This document shows, piece after piece, positions 22,107 to 31,151 of a stretch of DNA of 64,000 nucleotides (positions are counted from its first letter, which is position 1; each line of letters starts with the position of its first letter). Source of the stretch: Kribbella jejuensis (GTDB lineage: Bacteria > Actinomycetota > Actinomycetes > Propionibacteriales > Kribbellaceae); NCBI RefSeq assembly GCF_006715085.1, contig NZ_VFMM01000001.1, positions 186,001-250,000 on the forward strand. Direction: 5' to 3'. The position numbers were made by a program, and so were the translations under genes. A model generated the notes under the pieces. That model saw nothing but the letters and a program-made list of their open reading frames with translations, was not told the DNA's origin and searched no databases.

Positions 22107-23179
22107 GCGACGCGATAGGCCGCGGCCGCGGACGGCCGCCAGGTCAGCCCGTGGCCCGGCGTGTCCGGCGGCGTCACGGCACCCTCGACAGGAGTCGGCA
22201 ACCCGTCGAAGAGCATCGACTCGATTCGCGTGTGGTCGTGGAACCACTCCAGGTGGCGAAGATTCGGTACGGCGGTCAGCGGGGCGATGTGCAGGCCTGG
22301 AGCGCAGTGCCCGGACAGCTGCAGGCCGTGCGCCTCGGCGACCGCGGCGATCCGGAGCAGCTCAGTGATCCCACCGCAGCGCGTGATGTCGGCTTGCAGG
22401 CAATCCACGGACCCGGACATCCGCTCGAAGTACACCAGGTCGTACCCGTACTCCCCTGCTGTCACGTCGATCCCGGTGTGGTCGCGTACCACCCGCAGCC
22501 CGGCGAGATCGTCCGATGACACCGGCTCCTCGAACCACGTCACGTCGTACTCCGTCAGCCGCGAAGCCACCCGGCAGGCCTGGCCGACCGTGTACCCGCC
22601 GTTCGCGTCGACGTAGAGGTCGGCGGTGCCGATCACCTTCCGCGCCTGCGCGACCCTGGCCAAGTCCCGGTCCTCGCACGTTCCGCTGCTCTCACCGATC
22701 TTGATCTTGACCCGCGGGATCCCCTCGTCGACCCACCCGGAGAGCTGCTCGGCCAGCTGCCGTTCGTCGTACGTCGTGAAGCCGCCGCTGCCGTACACCG
22801 GCACGCTGTCATGCACCGCGCCGAGCAATCGGTGCAACGGCAGGCCGAGCAGCCGCGCCTTCAAGTCCCACAGCGCGCAGTCCACGGCGGACATCGCCAT
22901 CCCGGCGACGCCCGGCCGGCCGATGTTGCGCAACGCCGCCCGCATCGCGTTCCAGGACCCGATGACGTCCATCGGGTCGCGGCCGGTGACCGCCTTGGCG
23001 AGATCACCGGTGACGACCGTGGCGCAGGCCGGCGAGCCGTACGTCCACCCGGTCCCGGTCACGCCGTCGGCCGAGACCTCCACCAGGACCAGCGTCGTAC
23101 TGTCCCAGGCGAAGGTCCCGTCGCCCTCCGGCCCGTCGGTCGGGATCGTGTACGCCGACGCCCGCACAGCTTCGATCAT
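22103..23179 (-). CDS. Enolase-superfamily (mandelate racemase/muconate lactonizing) enzyme
   Basis: A 358-residue enzyme with the capping domain at 1-120 and a barrel of the enolase superfamily. The base residues are visible in RVKIKIGES (KxK, near 156-160). The three metal ligands are in LYVDANGGY (Asp), WFEEP (Glu) and TAGEYGYD (Glu), and a second base candidate is in LQLSGHCAP (His). Members abstract a proton alpha to a carboxylate, as acid-sugar dehydratases or racemases. Being last in an operon with a D-2-hydroxy-acid dehydrogenase-like protein and a TPP enzyme suggests sugar-acid or hydroxy-acid catabolism (inference). Its start overlaps the TPP gene stop by four bases. Confidence 0.87.
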   Translation of the reverse strand: MIEAVRASAYTIPTDGPEGDGTFAWDSTTLVLVEVSADGVTGTGWTYGSPACATVVTGDLAKAVTGRDPMDVIGSWNAMRAALRNIGRPGVAGMAMSAVDCALWDLKARLLGLPLHRLLGAVHDSVPVYGSGGFTTYDERQLAEQLSGWVDEGIPRVKIKIGESSGTCEDRDLARVAQARKVIGTADLYVDANGGYTVGQACRVASRLTEYDVTWFEEPVSSDDLAGLRVVRDHTGIDVTAGEYGYDLVYFERMSGSVDCLQADITRCGGITELLRIAAVAEAHGLQLSGHCAPGLHIAPLTAVPNLRHLEWFHDHTRIESMLFDGLPTPVEGAVTPPDTPGHGLTWRPSAAAAYRVA

Positions 23180-24966
23180 GACTTGCCGGGCAGGAACTCC
23201 TGCACCTTCGACTTGACGCCTTCCTTGACCATCGCGACCCGGTCGCTGTCACCGCGGACGATCGACTCCAGCGCCTTCTCCATCTGGTCCCAGGTCGCGT
23301 GCGGCGGGATCGGTGGCACCGCCGGGTCGGTCCGGAACTCCACCACGCACGGCCGGTCGGCGCGCAGCGCCTCCTCCCAGGCCGGCACGACCTCCTCCGG
23401 CTTCTCCGCCGTCACGCCGTGCAGCCCGAGCAGCCTCGCGTACCCGGCGTACGGGAACTCCGGCAGTTCCTGGGAAGGCAGGAACTGGGGCGAGCCTCCC
23501 ATCGCCCGCAGTTCCCACGTCACCTGGTTGAGGTCGTTGTTGTGCAGTACGGCGACCACCAGCCGCGGATCGGCCCAGTCCTGCCAGTACTTCGCGATCG
23601 TGATCAGCTCGTTGATCCCGTTCATCTGCATCGCGCCGTCGCCGACCAGCGCGTACGCCGGCCGGTTCGGCTGCCCGAACTTCGCGCCGATCACGTACGG
23701 CACGCCCGGCCCCATGGTGGCCAGCGTCCCGGACAGTGAGCCGCGCATGTCGCCGCGGATCTTGATGTGCCGCGCGTACCAGTTCGCGGCCGAGCCGGAG
23801 TCCGACGCCAGGATCGCGTTCGCCGGCAACCGGTCCGACAGCTCGTGGAAGACCAACTCCGGGTTGATCGGGTCGGCGGACGTGTGCGCGCGCCGCTCCA
23901 TGACCTCCCACCAGCGCCTGACGTTGCTCTCGATCCCTTCCCGCCAGGACCGGTCCTGCTTGCGTTGCAGCAGCGGGATCAGCGCTTGGAGCGTCCGCGC
24001 GGCGTCGCCGACCAGGTTCACCTCGAACGGGTACCGCATCCCGATCATCGTCGGGTCGAGGTCGATCTGGATTGCCCGTGCCTTACCGAACTCCGGCAGG
24101 AACTGGGTGTACGGGAAGTTCGAGCCGACCACCAGCAAGGTGTCGCAGTCCATCATCAGCTCGTACGACGGACGCGTGCCGAGCAGGCCGATCGACCCGG
24201 TCACCCACGGGAGCTCGTCGGGCAGGACGTCCTTGCCCAGCAGGGCTTTCGCGACCCCAGCACCGGTGATCTCCGCGACCTCCGTGACCTCGTCGGCCGC
24301 GCCGCGCGCGCCCTGGCCGACCAGGATCGCGACCCGCGAACCCTCGTTCAGGATCTCCGCCGCGCGGTCGATCTGCTCCGCCGCCGGCTCCGGCAGCGAC
24401 CAGCTCAGGTCCGTGCTCGACGGCACCATCTTGAACGCGTGCGAGGGCGCGGTGTACTCGAGCTCCTGCAGGTCCGACGGGATGATCAGCGCGGTCACGG
24501 TCCGGCGGGAAGCAGCGATCCGGATCGCCCGGTCGAGCACGTTCGGCAACTGCTCCGGGACCATCACGGTCTCGCAGTAGTCCGACGCGACGTCCTTGTA
24601 CAGCGTATGCAGGTCGACCTCCTGCTGGTAGCTGCCGCCCATCGCGCTGCGGGCCGTCTGGCCGACGATCGCCACTACCGGGACGTGGTCGAGCTTCGCG
24701 TCGTACAGGCCGTTGAGGAGGTGGATCGCGCCGGGCCCGCTGGTCGCCGTACAGACGCCGACCCGGCCGGTGAACTTGGCGTAGCCGACCGCCTCGAAGG
24801 CCGCCATCTCCTCGTGCCGGGCCTGCACGAACCGGGGTTTGTTCTCCGCCTTCTGCCAGGCGGCGAGCAGCCCGTTGATACCGTCCCCGGCGTACCCGAA
24901 GACGTGGTCCACGTCCCACTCGCGCAGGCGCTGGAGTACGAAGTCGCCAACTGTCGTGCTGCTCAT
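23176..24966 (-). CDS. Thiamine-pyrophosphate enzyme (pyruvate oxidase-like)
   Basis: A 596-residue TPP-dependent enzyme with the standard three domains: pyrimidine-binding (about 4-170, with the catalytic Glu in ARHEEMAAFEAVGYAKFTG), central FAD/ADP-like (190-330), and TPP-binding (375-550). The TPP motif reads GDGAMQMNGINE and ends with HNNDLNQ. It resembles PoxB/YdaP-type pyruvate oxidases more than acetolactate synthases, judging by overall pattern. Substrates would be 2-oxo acids. It is the middle gene of an operon with 4-base overlaps on both sides. Confidence 0.87.
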   Translation of the reverse strand: MSSTTVGDFVLQRLREWDVDHVFGYAGDGINGLLAAWQKAENKPRFVQARHEEMAAFEAVGYAKFTGRVGVCTATSGPGAIHLLNGLYDAKLDHVPVVAIVGQTARSAMGGSYQQEVDLHTLYKDVASDYCETVMVPEQLPNVLDRAIRIAASRRTVTALIIPSDLQELEYTAPSHAFKMVPSSTDLSWSLPEPAAEQIDRAAEILNEGSRVAILVGQGARGAADEVTEVAEITGAGVAKALLGKDVLPDELPWVTGSIGLLGTRPSYELMMDCDTLLVVGSNFPYTQFLPEFGKARAIQIDLDPTMIGMRYPFEVNLVGDAARTLQALIPLLQRKQDRSWREGIESNVRRWWEVMERRAHTSADPINPELVFHELSDRLPANAILASDSGSAANWYARHIKIRGDMRGSLSGTLATMGPGVPYVIGAKFGQPNRPAYALVGDGAMQMNGINELITIAKYWQDWADPRLVVAVLHNNDLNQVTWELRAMGGSPQFLPSQELPEFPYAGYARLLGLHGVTAEKPEEVVPAWEEALRADRPCVVEFRTDPAVPPIPPHATWDQMEKALESIVRGDSDRVAMVKEGVKSKVQEFLPGKS

Positions 24967-27860
24967 GACAACCCTTTCTGCAATCCGGTGGCCAGCAGTT
25001 CGGCCAGATGTACGGCCCGCCGGTCGGTGGCTTGTTCTATTTGCGTACGGCAACTGAAGCCGTCGGCAACGATCACGGTGTCCTTGCTCGCGGCCCGGAC
25101 CTTCGGCAGCAGCACGCGTTCGGCGGCCGCCATCGACACGTCGTAATGACCGCGTTCGAAGCCGAAGTTCCCGGCCAGGCCACAGCAGCCGGAGTCCAGC
25201 TGCTCGCGGTCGATCCCGGCCCGTTCCATCAGGCCGGCGTCGGAGGACAGCACCGCGTGCTGATGGCAGTGCGTCTGCACCATCGCGTGCACGTCGAGCT
25301 GAGGTGGATCCCAGTCCTTCAGGAGCTCGCCGAACGTGACGAACTGCATCGACAGCCGCCGGATGTCCTCCTCGTCCGGCAGCAGCTCCGGGGCGTCCGA
25401 CCGGAACACCGCGCTGCACGACGGCTCGAGGCCGACGATCGGTACGCCGGCCCGGATCGTGTCCCGCAGTACGTTGGCGGTTCGCCGCAGTGCCCGCTTG
25501 GCGATACCGAGCTGGCCGGTCGAGATCCAGGTCAGCCCGCAGCACACGGGACGATCCGGGAGCGTGACCTCGTAGCCCGCGGCTTCCAGTACCTGGACCG
25601 CGGCCCGGCCGATCGACGGGTGGAAGAAGTTCGAGAAGGTGTCCGGCCAGAGCACGACCCGGCGGTCCGGTTCCTGCGGGCGCCGGCGCTGGGGTCGCTT
25701 CGCGAACCAGTCGGTGAACGGCTGCTCCGCGAACCTTGGCAGCTGTCGTTCGTCCGCGATCCCGCCCGCTCGTTTCAGCAGCTTGGCGAGCCTCGGCGCT
25801 TGGGTGACAGCATTCACAGCCCGCGGCGCACGACCGCCCAACTGGGCGGCGATCGGCAGCCACCCCATCGAGTAATGCGCCATCGGCCGCAACCGATGCC
25901 TGTAGTGGTGCGACAGGAACTCCGCCTTGTACGTCGCGACGTCGACCCCGACCGGGCAGTCGACCTTGCAGCCCTTGCAGGCCAGGCAGAGGTCCAGCGC
26001 GTCCCGGACCTCAGTCGATCGCCAGCCGTCCGGGATGACTTCGCCGCGGACCATCTCGAACAGCAGCCGCGACCGCCCGCGGGGCGAGTGCTCCTCCTCC
26101 CGGGTCACCAGGTACGACGGGCACATCACGTCGCCCTCGGCCGACGAGGACTGCCGGCACTTGCCGATCCCGACACAGCGCAACGTCGCCTTGCTGAACT
26201 TTCCGTCGTCGCGCGGGTAGCTGAACTCGCTCGGCAGCGGCGGATGGGCGAACCCGGTGCCGAGCCGCAGGTGCGAGTCGAGCGGGTTCGGATCGACGAT
26301 CTTGCCCGGGTTCATCCGGTTCCCTGGATCGAAGATCGTCTTGAACTCGCGGAACGCCTGGATCAGCTCCGGCCCGAACATCGTGGTCAGCAGCTCGCCC
26401 CGGGACTGCCCGTCGCCGTGCTCCCCGGACAGCGAACCGTCGTACCGCTTCACGAGTCGCGCAGCCTCCTCGACGAACTTGCGGTAGTGCGCGATGCCGT
26501 CGGCCGTCCGCAGCTCGAACGGAATCCGGGTGTGCACGCAGCCCTGCCCGAAGTGCCCGTACAGCGACGTCTCGGTCTCGTCGTACCCGAAGCTGTTGAG
26601 CAGCTCGCGCAGGTCGTGGAGGTAGTCACCGAGGTCGTCCGGATGGACGGCAGAGTCCTCCCAGCCTTCCCAGTTCTCGTGCTTCGCGGCCGGGTGGGCG
26701 GTCGCGCCGAGACCGGCCTCCCGGAGCTCGATCAACTGTTGCTCACGGCCCGGATCGTCCAGGTAGCGGATCGTTGCCTGATCGTCCTTCAGGTCGTCCA
26801 TCAGGCCTTTCGCGGCCCGGTCCGCCTCCTCGAAGGTGTCGCCGGCGAACTGCACGGTCAGCCAGCCGCGGCCTTCGGGCATCCGTTCGATCGCGGTGTC
26901 GACCTTGTGCTCCTCGTGCTCGAGATCGAGCAGTACCTGGTCGAGTCCTTCGAGCTGCCACGGCTTGTGCGGCAGAATCCGGCGTACGGCGTGACCGGCC
27001 TGCTCCAGGCTGGGATAGCCCAGGACGACCATCACCTGGTACTTCGGGACCTTGACCAGCTCGAGCTCCGCCTGCAGGACCGTGACCAGCGTCCCCTCGC
27101 TACCGACCAGCGCCTTCGCGAGATCGAAGCCGTTCTCCGGCAGCAGCGAGTCGAGGTTGTAGCCGGACACCCGACGCGGGATCTTCGGGAAGCCGGTCCG
27201 CAGCTCCGCGAGGTACCGGTCCCGGAGCTCGCGCACCTGGCGGTAGATCTCGGCCTGCCGGTCGTTGCCTTCGGCTACCTCATCCGTTGGGCCGACCCAC
27301 ATCCGGACGCCGTCGTAGGTCAGCACCTCGAGTCGCCGGACATTGTCGACGGTCTTCCCGTACGCCTGGGCGCTCGCACCGCACGAGTTGTTGCCGATCA
27401 TCCCGCCGATCGTGCAGCTCTGGTGCGTCGAAGGTTTCGGCCCGAACATCAACCCGTCCGGACCCAGCGCGCGGTTCAGGTCGTCGAGCGCGATCCCCGG
27501 TTCGACGACACAGGTCCGCTCGGCGGCGTTCACCGAGACCACGTGGTTGCAGTACTTGGTCCAGTCGATCACTACCGCGGCGTTCGTACTCTGCCCGGCC
27601 AGGCTCGTACCACCGCCGCGCGACAGAACCGGTACGTCAGCCTGCCGGCACACCTCGATGGCCGCCACAGCCGCATCCACCGTGTGTGGGACGACCACCC
27701 CGAGGGGTATCTGCCGATAGTTCGAGGAGTCGCACGAGTACGCCGCGAGCGACCCTGCATCGAACCGCACTTCACCGTCGACGGCCGCCGCCAGCGCGCC
27801 TGCCAGGCCATCGGGACCATCAGGCGTGCGGGAGCGGCCGATCTCTACGTCTACCGCCAC
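24963..27860 (-). CDS. FAD/Fe-S D-2-hydroxy acid dehydrogenase (YdiJ-like)
   Basis: A 965-residue fusion enzyme. An FAD-binding PCMH domain (about 40-260, RGGGTSLAGQST) is followed by an FAD-linked oxidase C-terminal domain (to about 520). Next is a [4Fe-4S] region with CVGIGKCRQ...CPSY and CLACKGCKVDCPVG, then two Cys-rich CCG repeats (PVCCGLTW, SGCCGLAGNFGFE). This layout matches YdiJ/D-2-hydroxyglutarate or D-lactate dehydrogenases that pass electrons to the quinone pool. The GTG at 27860 is chosen because GGAGG stands six bases upstream and the promoter at 27892-27916 precedes it; a longer frame would include that promoter. First gene of the operon. Confidence 0.9.
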   Translation of the reverse strand: MAVDVEIGRSRTPDGPDGLAGALAAAVDGEVRFDAGSLAAYSCDSSNYRQIPLGVVVPHTVDAAVAAIEVCRQADVPVLSRGGGTSLAGQSTNAAVVIDWTKYCNHVVSVNAAERTCVVEPGIALDDLNRALGPDGLMFGPKPSTHQSCTIGGMIGNNSCGASAQAYGKTVDNVRRLEVLTYDGVRMWVGPTDEVAEGNDRQAEIYRQVRELRDRYLAELRTGFPKIPRRVSGYNLDSLLPENGFDLAKALVGSEGTLVTVLQAELELVKVPKYQVMVVLGYPSLEQAGHAVRRILPHKPWQLEGLDQVLLDLEHEEHKVDTAIERMPEGRGWLTVQFAGDTFEEADRAAKGLMDDLKDDQATIRYLDDPGREQQLIELREAGLGATAHPAAKHENWEGWEDSAVHPDDLGDYLHDLRELLNSFGYDETETSLYGHFGQGCVHTRIPFELRTADGIAHYRKFVEEAARLVKRYDGSLSGEHGDGQSRGELLTTMFGPELIQAFREFKTIFDPGNRMNPGKIVDPNPLDSHLRLGTGFAHPPLPSEFSYPRDDGKFSKATLRCVGIGKCRQSSSAEGDVMCPSYLVTREEEHSPRGRSRLLFEMVRGEVIPDGWRSTEVRDALDLCLACKGCKVDCPVGVDVATYKAEFLSHHYRHRLRPMAHYSMGWLPIAAQLGGRAPRAVNAVTQAPRLAKLLKRAGGIADERQLPRFAEQPFTDWFAKRPQRRRPQEPDRRVVLWPDTFSNFFHPSIGRAAVQVLEAAGYEVTLPDRPVCCGLTWISTGQLGIAKRALRRTANVLRDTIRAGVPIVGLEPSCSAVFRSDAPELLPDEEDIRRLSMQFVTFGELLKDWDPPQLDVHAMVQTHCHQHAVLSSDAGLMERAGIDREQLDSGCCGLAGNFGFERGHYDVSMAAAERVLLPKVRAASKDTVIVADGFSCRTQIEQATDRRAVHLAELLATGLQKGLS

Positions 27861-27891
27861 CGGCGACCTCCAGACCTCGACCACCCGGCCG

Positions 27892-27916
27892 GTACCCGGG
27901 GCACTTTGCAGCAAAC
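27892..27916 (-). promoter_or_regulatory. Consensus SigB-type promoter of the redox operon
   Basis: Minus strand: GTTT, 15 bases, GGGTAC, an exact match to the SigB/SigF consensus. It lies 31 bases upstream of the GTG at 27860 and directs the FAD/Fe-S, TPP and enolase-family genes. Confidence 0.75.
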
Positions 27917-27985
27917 GCGTTTCGAGCGGTTCGCACCGGTCAACCGGGGAGGGGATACCGGATCGATCTAGGAGGCGCATTCGGC

Positions 27986-29416
27986 ATGGCGCCGCAGCAA
28001 GAATCGGCCGCCGGAGTACTCGATCACCTCGATACCCGGGTGCCGACCTCGTTCTACTGGTCGCTGACGTTGCTCGCGACCGTCGGCGGGTTTCTGTTCG
28101 GGTACGACACCGCGAACATCGGGTCCGTCGTCAACTTCCTGCCCTGGAACCTCGGCTCACTAGCGCTCGGCTACCTGGTGGCCGGCGCGTCCATCGGTGC
28201 CGCGGTCGGCGCGCTCGCCGCCGGCCCCACCTCGGACCGGCTGGGCCGCAAGTCGCTGCTGGTCGTCGACGCCGCCATCTACGCGCTCGGCGCGCTGCTG
28301 TCGGCGTTCGCGTGGGACGCCTGGGTGCTGCTGGTCGCCCGCACACTGATCGGCCTGGCGATCGGCGCCGACTCAGCGATCGCCACCGCTTACATCGCGG
28401 AGTACGCGCCCAAGGCGCGCCGCGGTGCGCTCGGCATCCTGCAGCAGTGGATGATCACGGTCGGGATCCTGATCTCGTACCTGATCGCGCTGGCCGTGCT
28501 GATCCCGCTCCCCCAGCACGTGCACTCCTTCGACTGGCGCCTGCTGCTCGGCCTCGGCGCCGTACCGGCTGTCTTCGCGCTGGTCCTGCGGACCCGGATG
28601 CCGGAGTCGCCGCGCTGGCTGATGCGCCAGGGCCGGTACGACGACGCCCACGACGCGCTCGCCAAACTCGACATCGACGTCAGCGCCGAGCAGATCGAGC
28701 GCAGCGCCCGTGAGGTCGACGAACGCGAGTCACAGGCGGGTCGCCCGGCCCGGAACTGGACCCGCGGCGTGAAGCGGGCGCTGATCGTGGTGTGCGTGTT
28801 CTTCGCGTTCCAGCAGATCACCGGCATCAACCTGCCCTTCTACTACGGGCCGAAACTGCTGCAGCCGTATCTGCAGAACGGCGGCGACAAGGTACAAGCA
28901 GCCGTCGCGGCCGTCGCGATCACGGCCGGGATGAGTGTGGTCAACGTCGTCGCGACGTACTTCGCGTTCAAGTTCATCGACCGGGTCGGGCGCCGCAAGC
29001 TCGCGCTCGGCGGGTACGCCGTGATGGCGGTCGCGATGCTGATCGGAGCGGCCGGTGTCGCGTTCACCGGCGGGCTGACCCGGATCATCCTGATCATGAT
29101 CGGGCTGAACGTGTTCATCGCCGCGTTCGCGATCGGCGTCGGCGGGACCGGCTGGCTGATCCAGGGCGAGTACTTCCCGACCGCCGTCCGCGGCCGCGCC
29201 GCCGCCCTCGGCGCGGCAGCCGACTGGATCGCGAACTTCGCGCTGATCCTGCTCGTCCCGACAATGCTGAACGGCTTCGGCCTGGCCTGGCTAATGGTCC
29301 TGTTCGCCGTCCTGTCCGCGGTCGCCCTACTGTTCGTGAACTCGTACATCCCCGAAACCAAGGAACTCTCCGTCGAAGAAATCACCGAAATCTTCGAACG
29401 CCAAGCCGCAAGCTGA
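27986..29416 (+). CDS. MFS sugar porter
   Basis: A 476-residue, twelve-helix transporter of the sugar-porter branch of MFS. Diagnostic motifs are GGFLFGYDTANIG in helix 1, the DRLGRK loop, PESPRWLM after helix 6, QQITGINLPFYYGP in helix 7, DRVGRRKLAL, and the C-terminal PETKELSVEEI. These predict proton-coupled uptake of a sugar or polyol; which one is unknown. AGGAGG lies ten bases before the ATG. The gene is divergent from the redox operon, and the two could serve one catabolic route. Confidence 0.9.
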   Translation: MAPQQESAAGVLDHLDTRVPTSFYWSLTLLATVGGFLFGYDTANIGSVVNFLPWNLGSLALGYLVAGASIGAAVGALAAGPTSDRLGRKSLLVVDAAIYALGALLSAFAWDAWVLLVARTLIGLAIGADSAIATAYIAEYAPKARRGALGILQQWMITVGILISYLIALAVLIPLPQHVHSFDWRLLLGLGAVPAVFALVLRTRMPESPRWLMRQGRYDDAHDALAKLDIDVSAEQIERSAREVDERESQAGRPARNWTRGVKRALIVVCVFFAFQQITGINLPFYYGPKLLQPYLQNGGDKVQAAVAAVAITAGMSVVNVVATYFAFKFIDRVGRRKLALGGYAVMAVAMLIGAAGVAFTGGLTRIILIMIGLNVFIAAFAIGVGGTGWLIQGEYFPTAVRGRAAALGAAADWIANFALILLVPTMLNGFGLAWLMVLFAVLSAVALLFVNSYIPETKELSVEEITEIFERQAAS

Positions 29417-29671
29417 CAGCCGGACGACCTGCGGGCGCGCATCTTGACGATTGGGTGACGAAAGCCTGTGCGGCGGTTCGGGTGGGTTTTTCGGCGGTCC
29501 CACGGGGGTACAGACCGGAGGCGCTCATCCTGCCGGCTGGGTCCGGAGAACCGGGAGAGTGAGTGCACGAACTCGAGGTTCGCAACGATCCTGTGCCGCG
29601 GCGACGGGGGCCACGACGCTTCCCGGGTCCGCGCGGACGCCACGTCGGCCAGTGGACAGAGGTGAATCAGC
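29417..29671. other. Intergenic region before the ABC importer
   Basis: 255 bases with no supported gene. It probably holds the promoter of the importer, but no convincing -35/-10 pair or operator was identified. Confidence 0.5.
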
Positions 29672-31015
29672 GTGGCTTCCGATCGTTCGAAGATGTCGGC
29701 CGGGTTGTCCCGGCGCTCGTTCCTCGGTGGTCTCGGAGTGGCCGCGCTCGGCGCGACCACCGGGTGCAGCGTGCTGGGTGCCGGCGTCGCGGGCACTGAA
29801 GTCGCACCTGGAACGGTGACGTACTGGAACCTGTTCGGTGGCGGTGACGGTGCCCGGATGCTCGTCATGGAGGACGCCTACCGAGCCGGTCCCGGATCAC
29901 CGAAGTTGCAGGCGGCGACCTTCACCTGGGGCAACCCCTATTACACGAAACTCTCGCTGGCAACGATCGGTCAGGTCCCACCGGACGTCGCGATCTCGCA
30001 TCTGACCCGTTCGGCGAACCTGGCGCGCGCCGGACTCATCAGCGAGATCACCGAGGAGACACTCGGAATGGTCGGGCTCAGTCCCGGTGATTTCAGCGAG
30101 AAAGCGTGGAAAGCGCAGCAACTCGACGGTAAGAACTATGCCATTCCGTTGGACACGCATCCCTTCGTCCTTTACTACAACGCCGAGGTCTGCGAGAAGG
30201 CGGGTCTGCTCGATTCGGCGGGCAACTTGAAGCCGATCAACGGGACCAAGGGATGGGAGGCTGCCCTCTCGGCCGCCAAGCAGGTCACCGGAGCGTACGG
30301 GGCTTCGGTAGCGACGATCGGCGACCAGGCGACCAGTTGGCGCTGGTTCCAGACGCTGTACCAACAGCATGAGGGAGCGACGCCTTGGCTTGCCGACACG
30401 GGCCGCACGCTGAGTTACAACCGCGAGATCACGTTGGACACACTGGCGTACATCCAGTCACTGACCAAGAAGGGCCTGATGCCCGCGGACACCGACTACG
30501 CGGGGTCGCAGACGCTGATGTTCACCGGGAAGTCCGGCTTCTATCTCCAAGGCGAATGGGAGATCACAACGGCCCAGAGCATCAAGGGACTGAAGTTCGG
30601 CATGGTCCCGGTCCCCACGCTGTTCGACCGGCCCGCTGCGCAGGGCGACTCCCACACCTTCGTGCTTCCTGCCAGGAGCCGAACCGACGAGCAGCTTCGC
30701 CGCGCGATGGGGTTCGTCAAGTCGATGCTCGACCAGAGCCTCACCTGGGCCAAGGGCGGTCATATCCCGGCCTACCTGCCGACGCTGCACAGTCAGGCAT
30801 ACAAGGAGCTCAGTCCCCAGTCCAACTACGCGTCCGCGGCTGACACCGTCGTGTACGACGCACCGGCCTGGTACTCCGGTTCTGGTTCGACGTTCGAGAA
30901 CATCGTCGGCGCCCAGATCGGACTGGTGCAGCAGGGGCTTGCCTCACCGCAGGCAGCGCTGGCCCGGGCGCGGTCGCAGCTGCTCACTTATGCCAACACC
31001 CCGAGTCCGCTATGA
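29672..31015 (+). CDS. Sugar ABC transporter substrate-binding lipoprotein
   Basis: A 447-residue family 1 (MalE-like) solute-binding protein. Residues 10-32 form a Tat-type signal (LSRRSFLGGLGVAALGA) ending in the lipobox TTGC, so the mature protein is lipid-anchored outside the cell. The mature part starts with VTYWNLFGGGDG and contains YAIPLDTHPFVLYYNAEVCEKAGL, typical of sugar binders. The GTG at 29672 has GAGGTGA six bases upstream. Two permease genes follow; no ATPase gene is present, so a shared MsiK-type ATPase is likely. The sugar is unknown. Confidence 0.9.
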   Translation: MASDRSKMSAGLSRRSFLGGLGVAALGATTGCSVLGAGVAGTEVAPGTVTYWNLFGGGDGARMLVMEDAYRAGPGSPKLQAATFTWGNPYYTKLSLATIGQVPPDVAISHLTRSANLARAGLISEITEETLGMVGLSPGDFSEKAWKAQQLDGKNYAIPLDTHPFVLYYNAEVCEKAGLLDSAGNLKPINGTKGWEAALSAAKQVTGAYGASVATIGDQATSWRWFQTLYQQHEGATPWLADTGRTLSYNREITLDTLAYIQSLTKKGLMPADTDYAGSQTLMFTGKSGFYLQGEWEITTAQSIKGLKFGMVPVPTLFDRPAAQGDSHTFVLPARSRTDEQLRRAMGFVKSMLDQSLTWAKGGHIPAYLPTLHSQAYKELSPQSNYASAADTVVYDAPAWYSGSGSTFENIVGAQIGLVQQGLASPQAALARARSQLLTYANTPSPL

Positions 31016-31058
31016 GCGGCACCCGGCCTTCGCGTTCAGCCGGACAGGAGGACCGATC

Positions 31059-31151
31059 ATGACGACCCAGTTCTAAACGGCGGCGCCGCCGGACACAACC
31101 GGTCCGAAGCAGCGAGAACCTCGCGGGCGCAGGTCGGCCAGGGCGGCGTGG
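31059..31151 (+). other. N-terminal codons of the permease cut off by an in-frame TAA
   Basis: An ATG at 31059 with an excellent ribosome site (ACAGGAGG) opens the same frame as the permease but meets TAA after five codons (31074-31076). Beyond the stop the frame continues with a Pro/Arg-rich cytoplasmic lead typical of such permeases and joins the ORF at 31152. This points to a nonsense mutation, a sequence error, or a short leader peptide. Confidence 0.7.

Noticed and set aside
25008-27971. Very long plus-strand open frame opposite the FAD/Fe-S gene
   Set aside because: It is the GC-bias shadow of the minus-strand gene, which has recognisable domains and proper signals; the plus frame gives an Arg/Gln/Pro-rich product without motifs.
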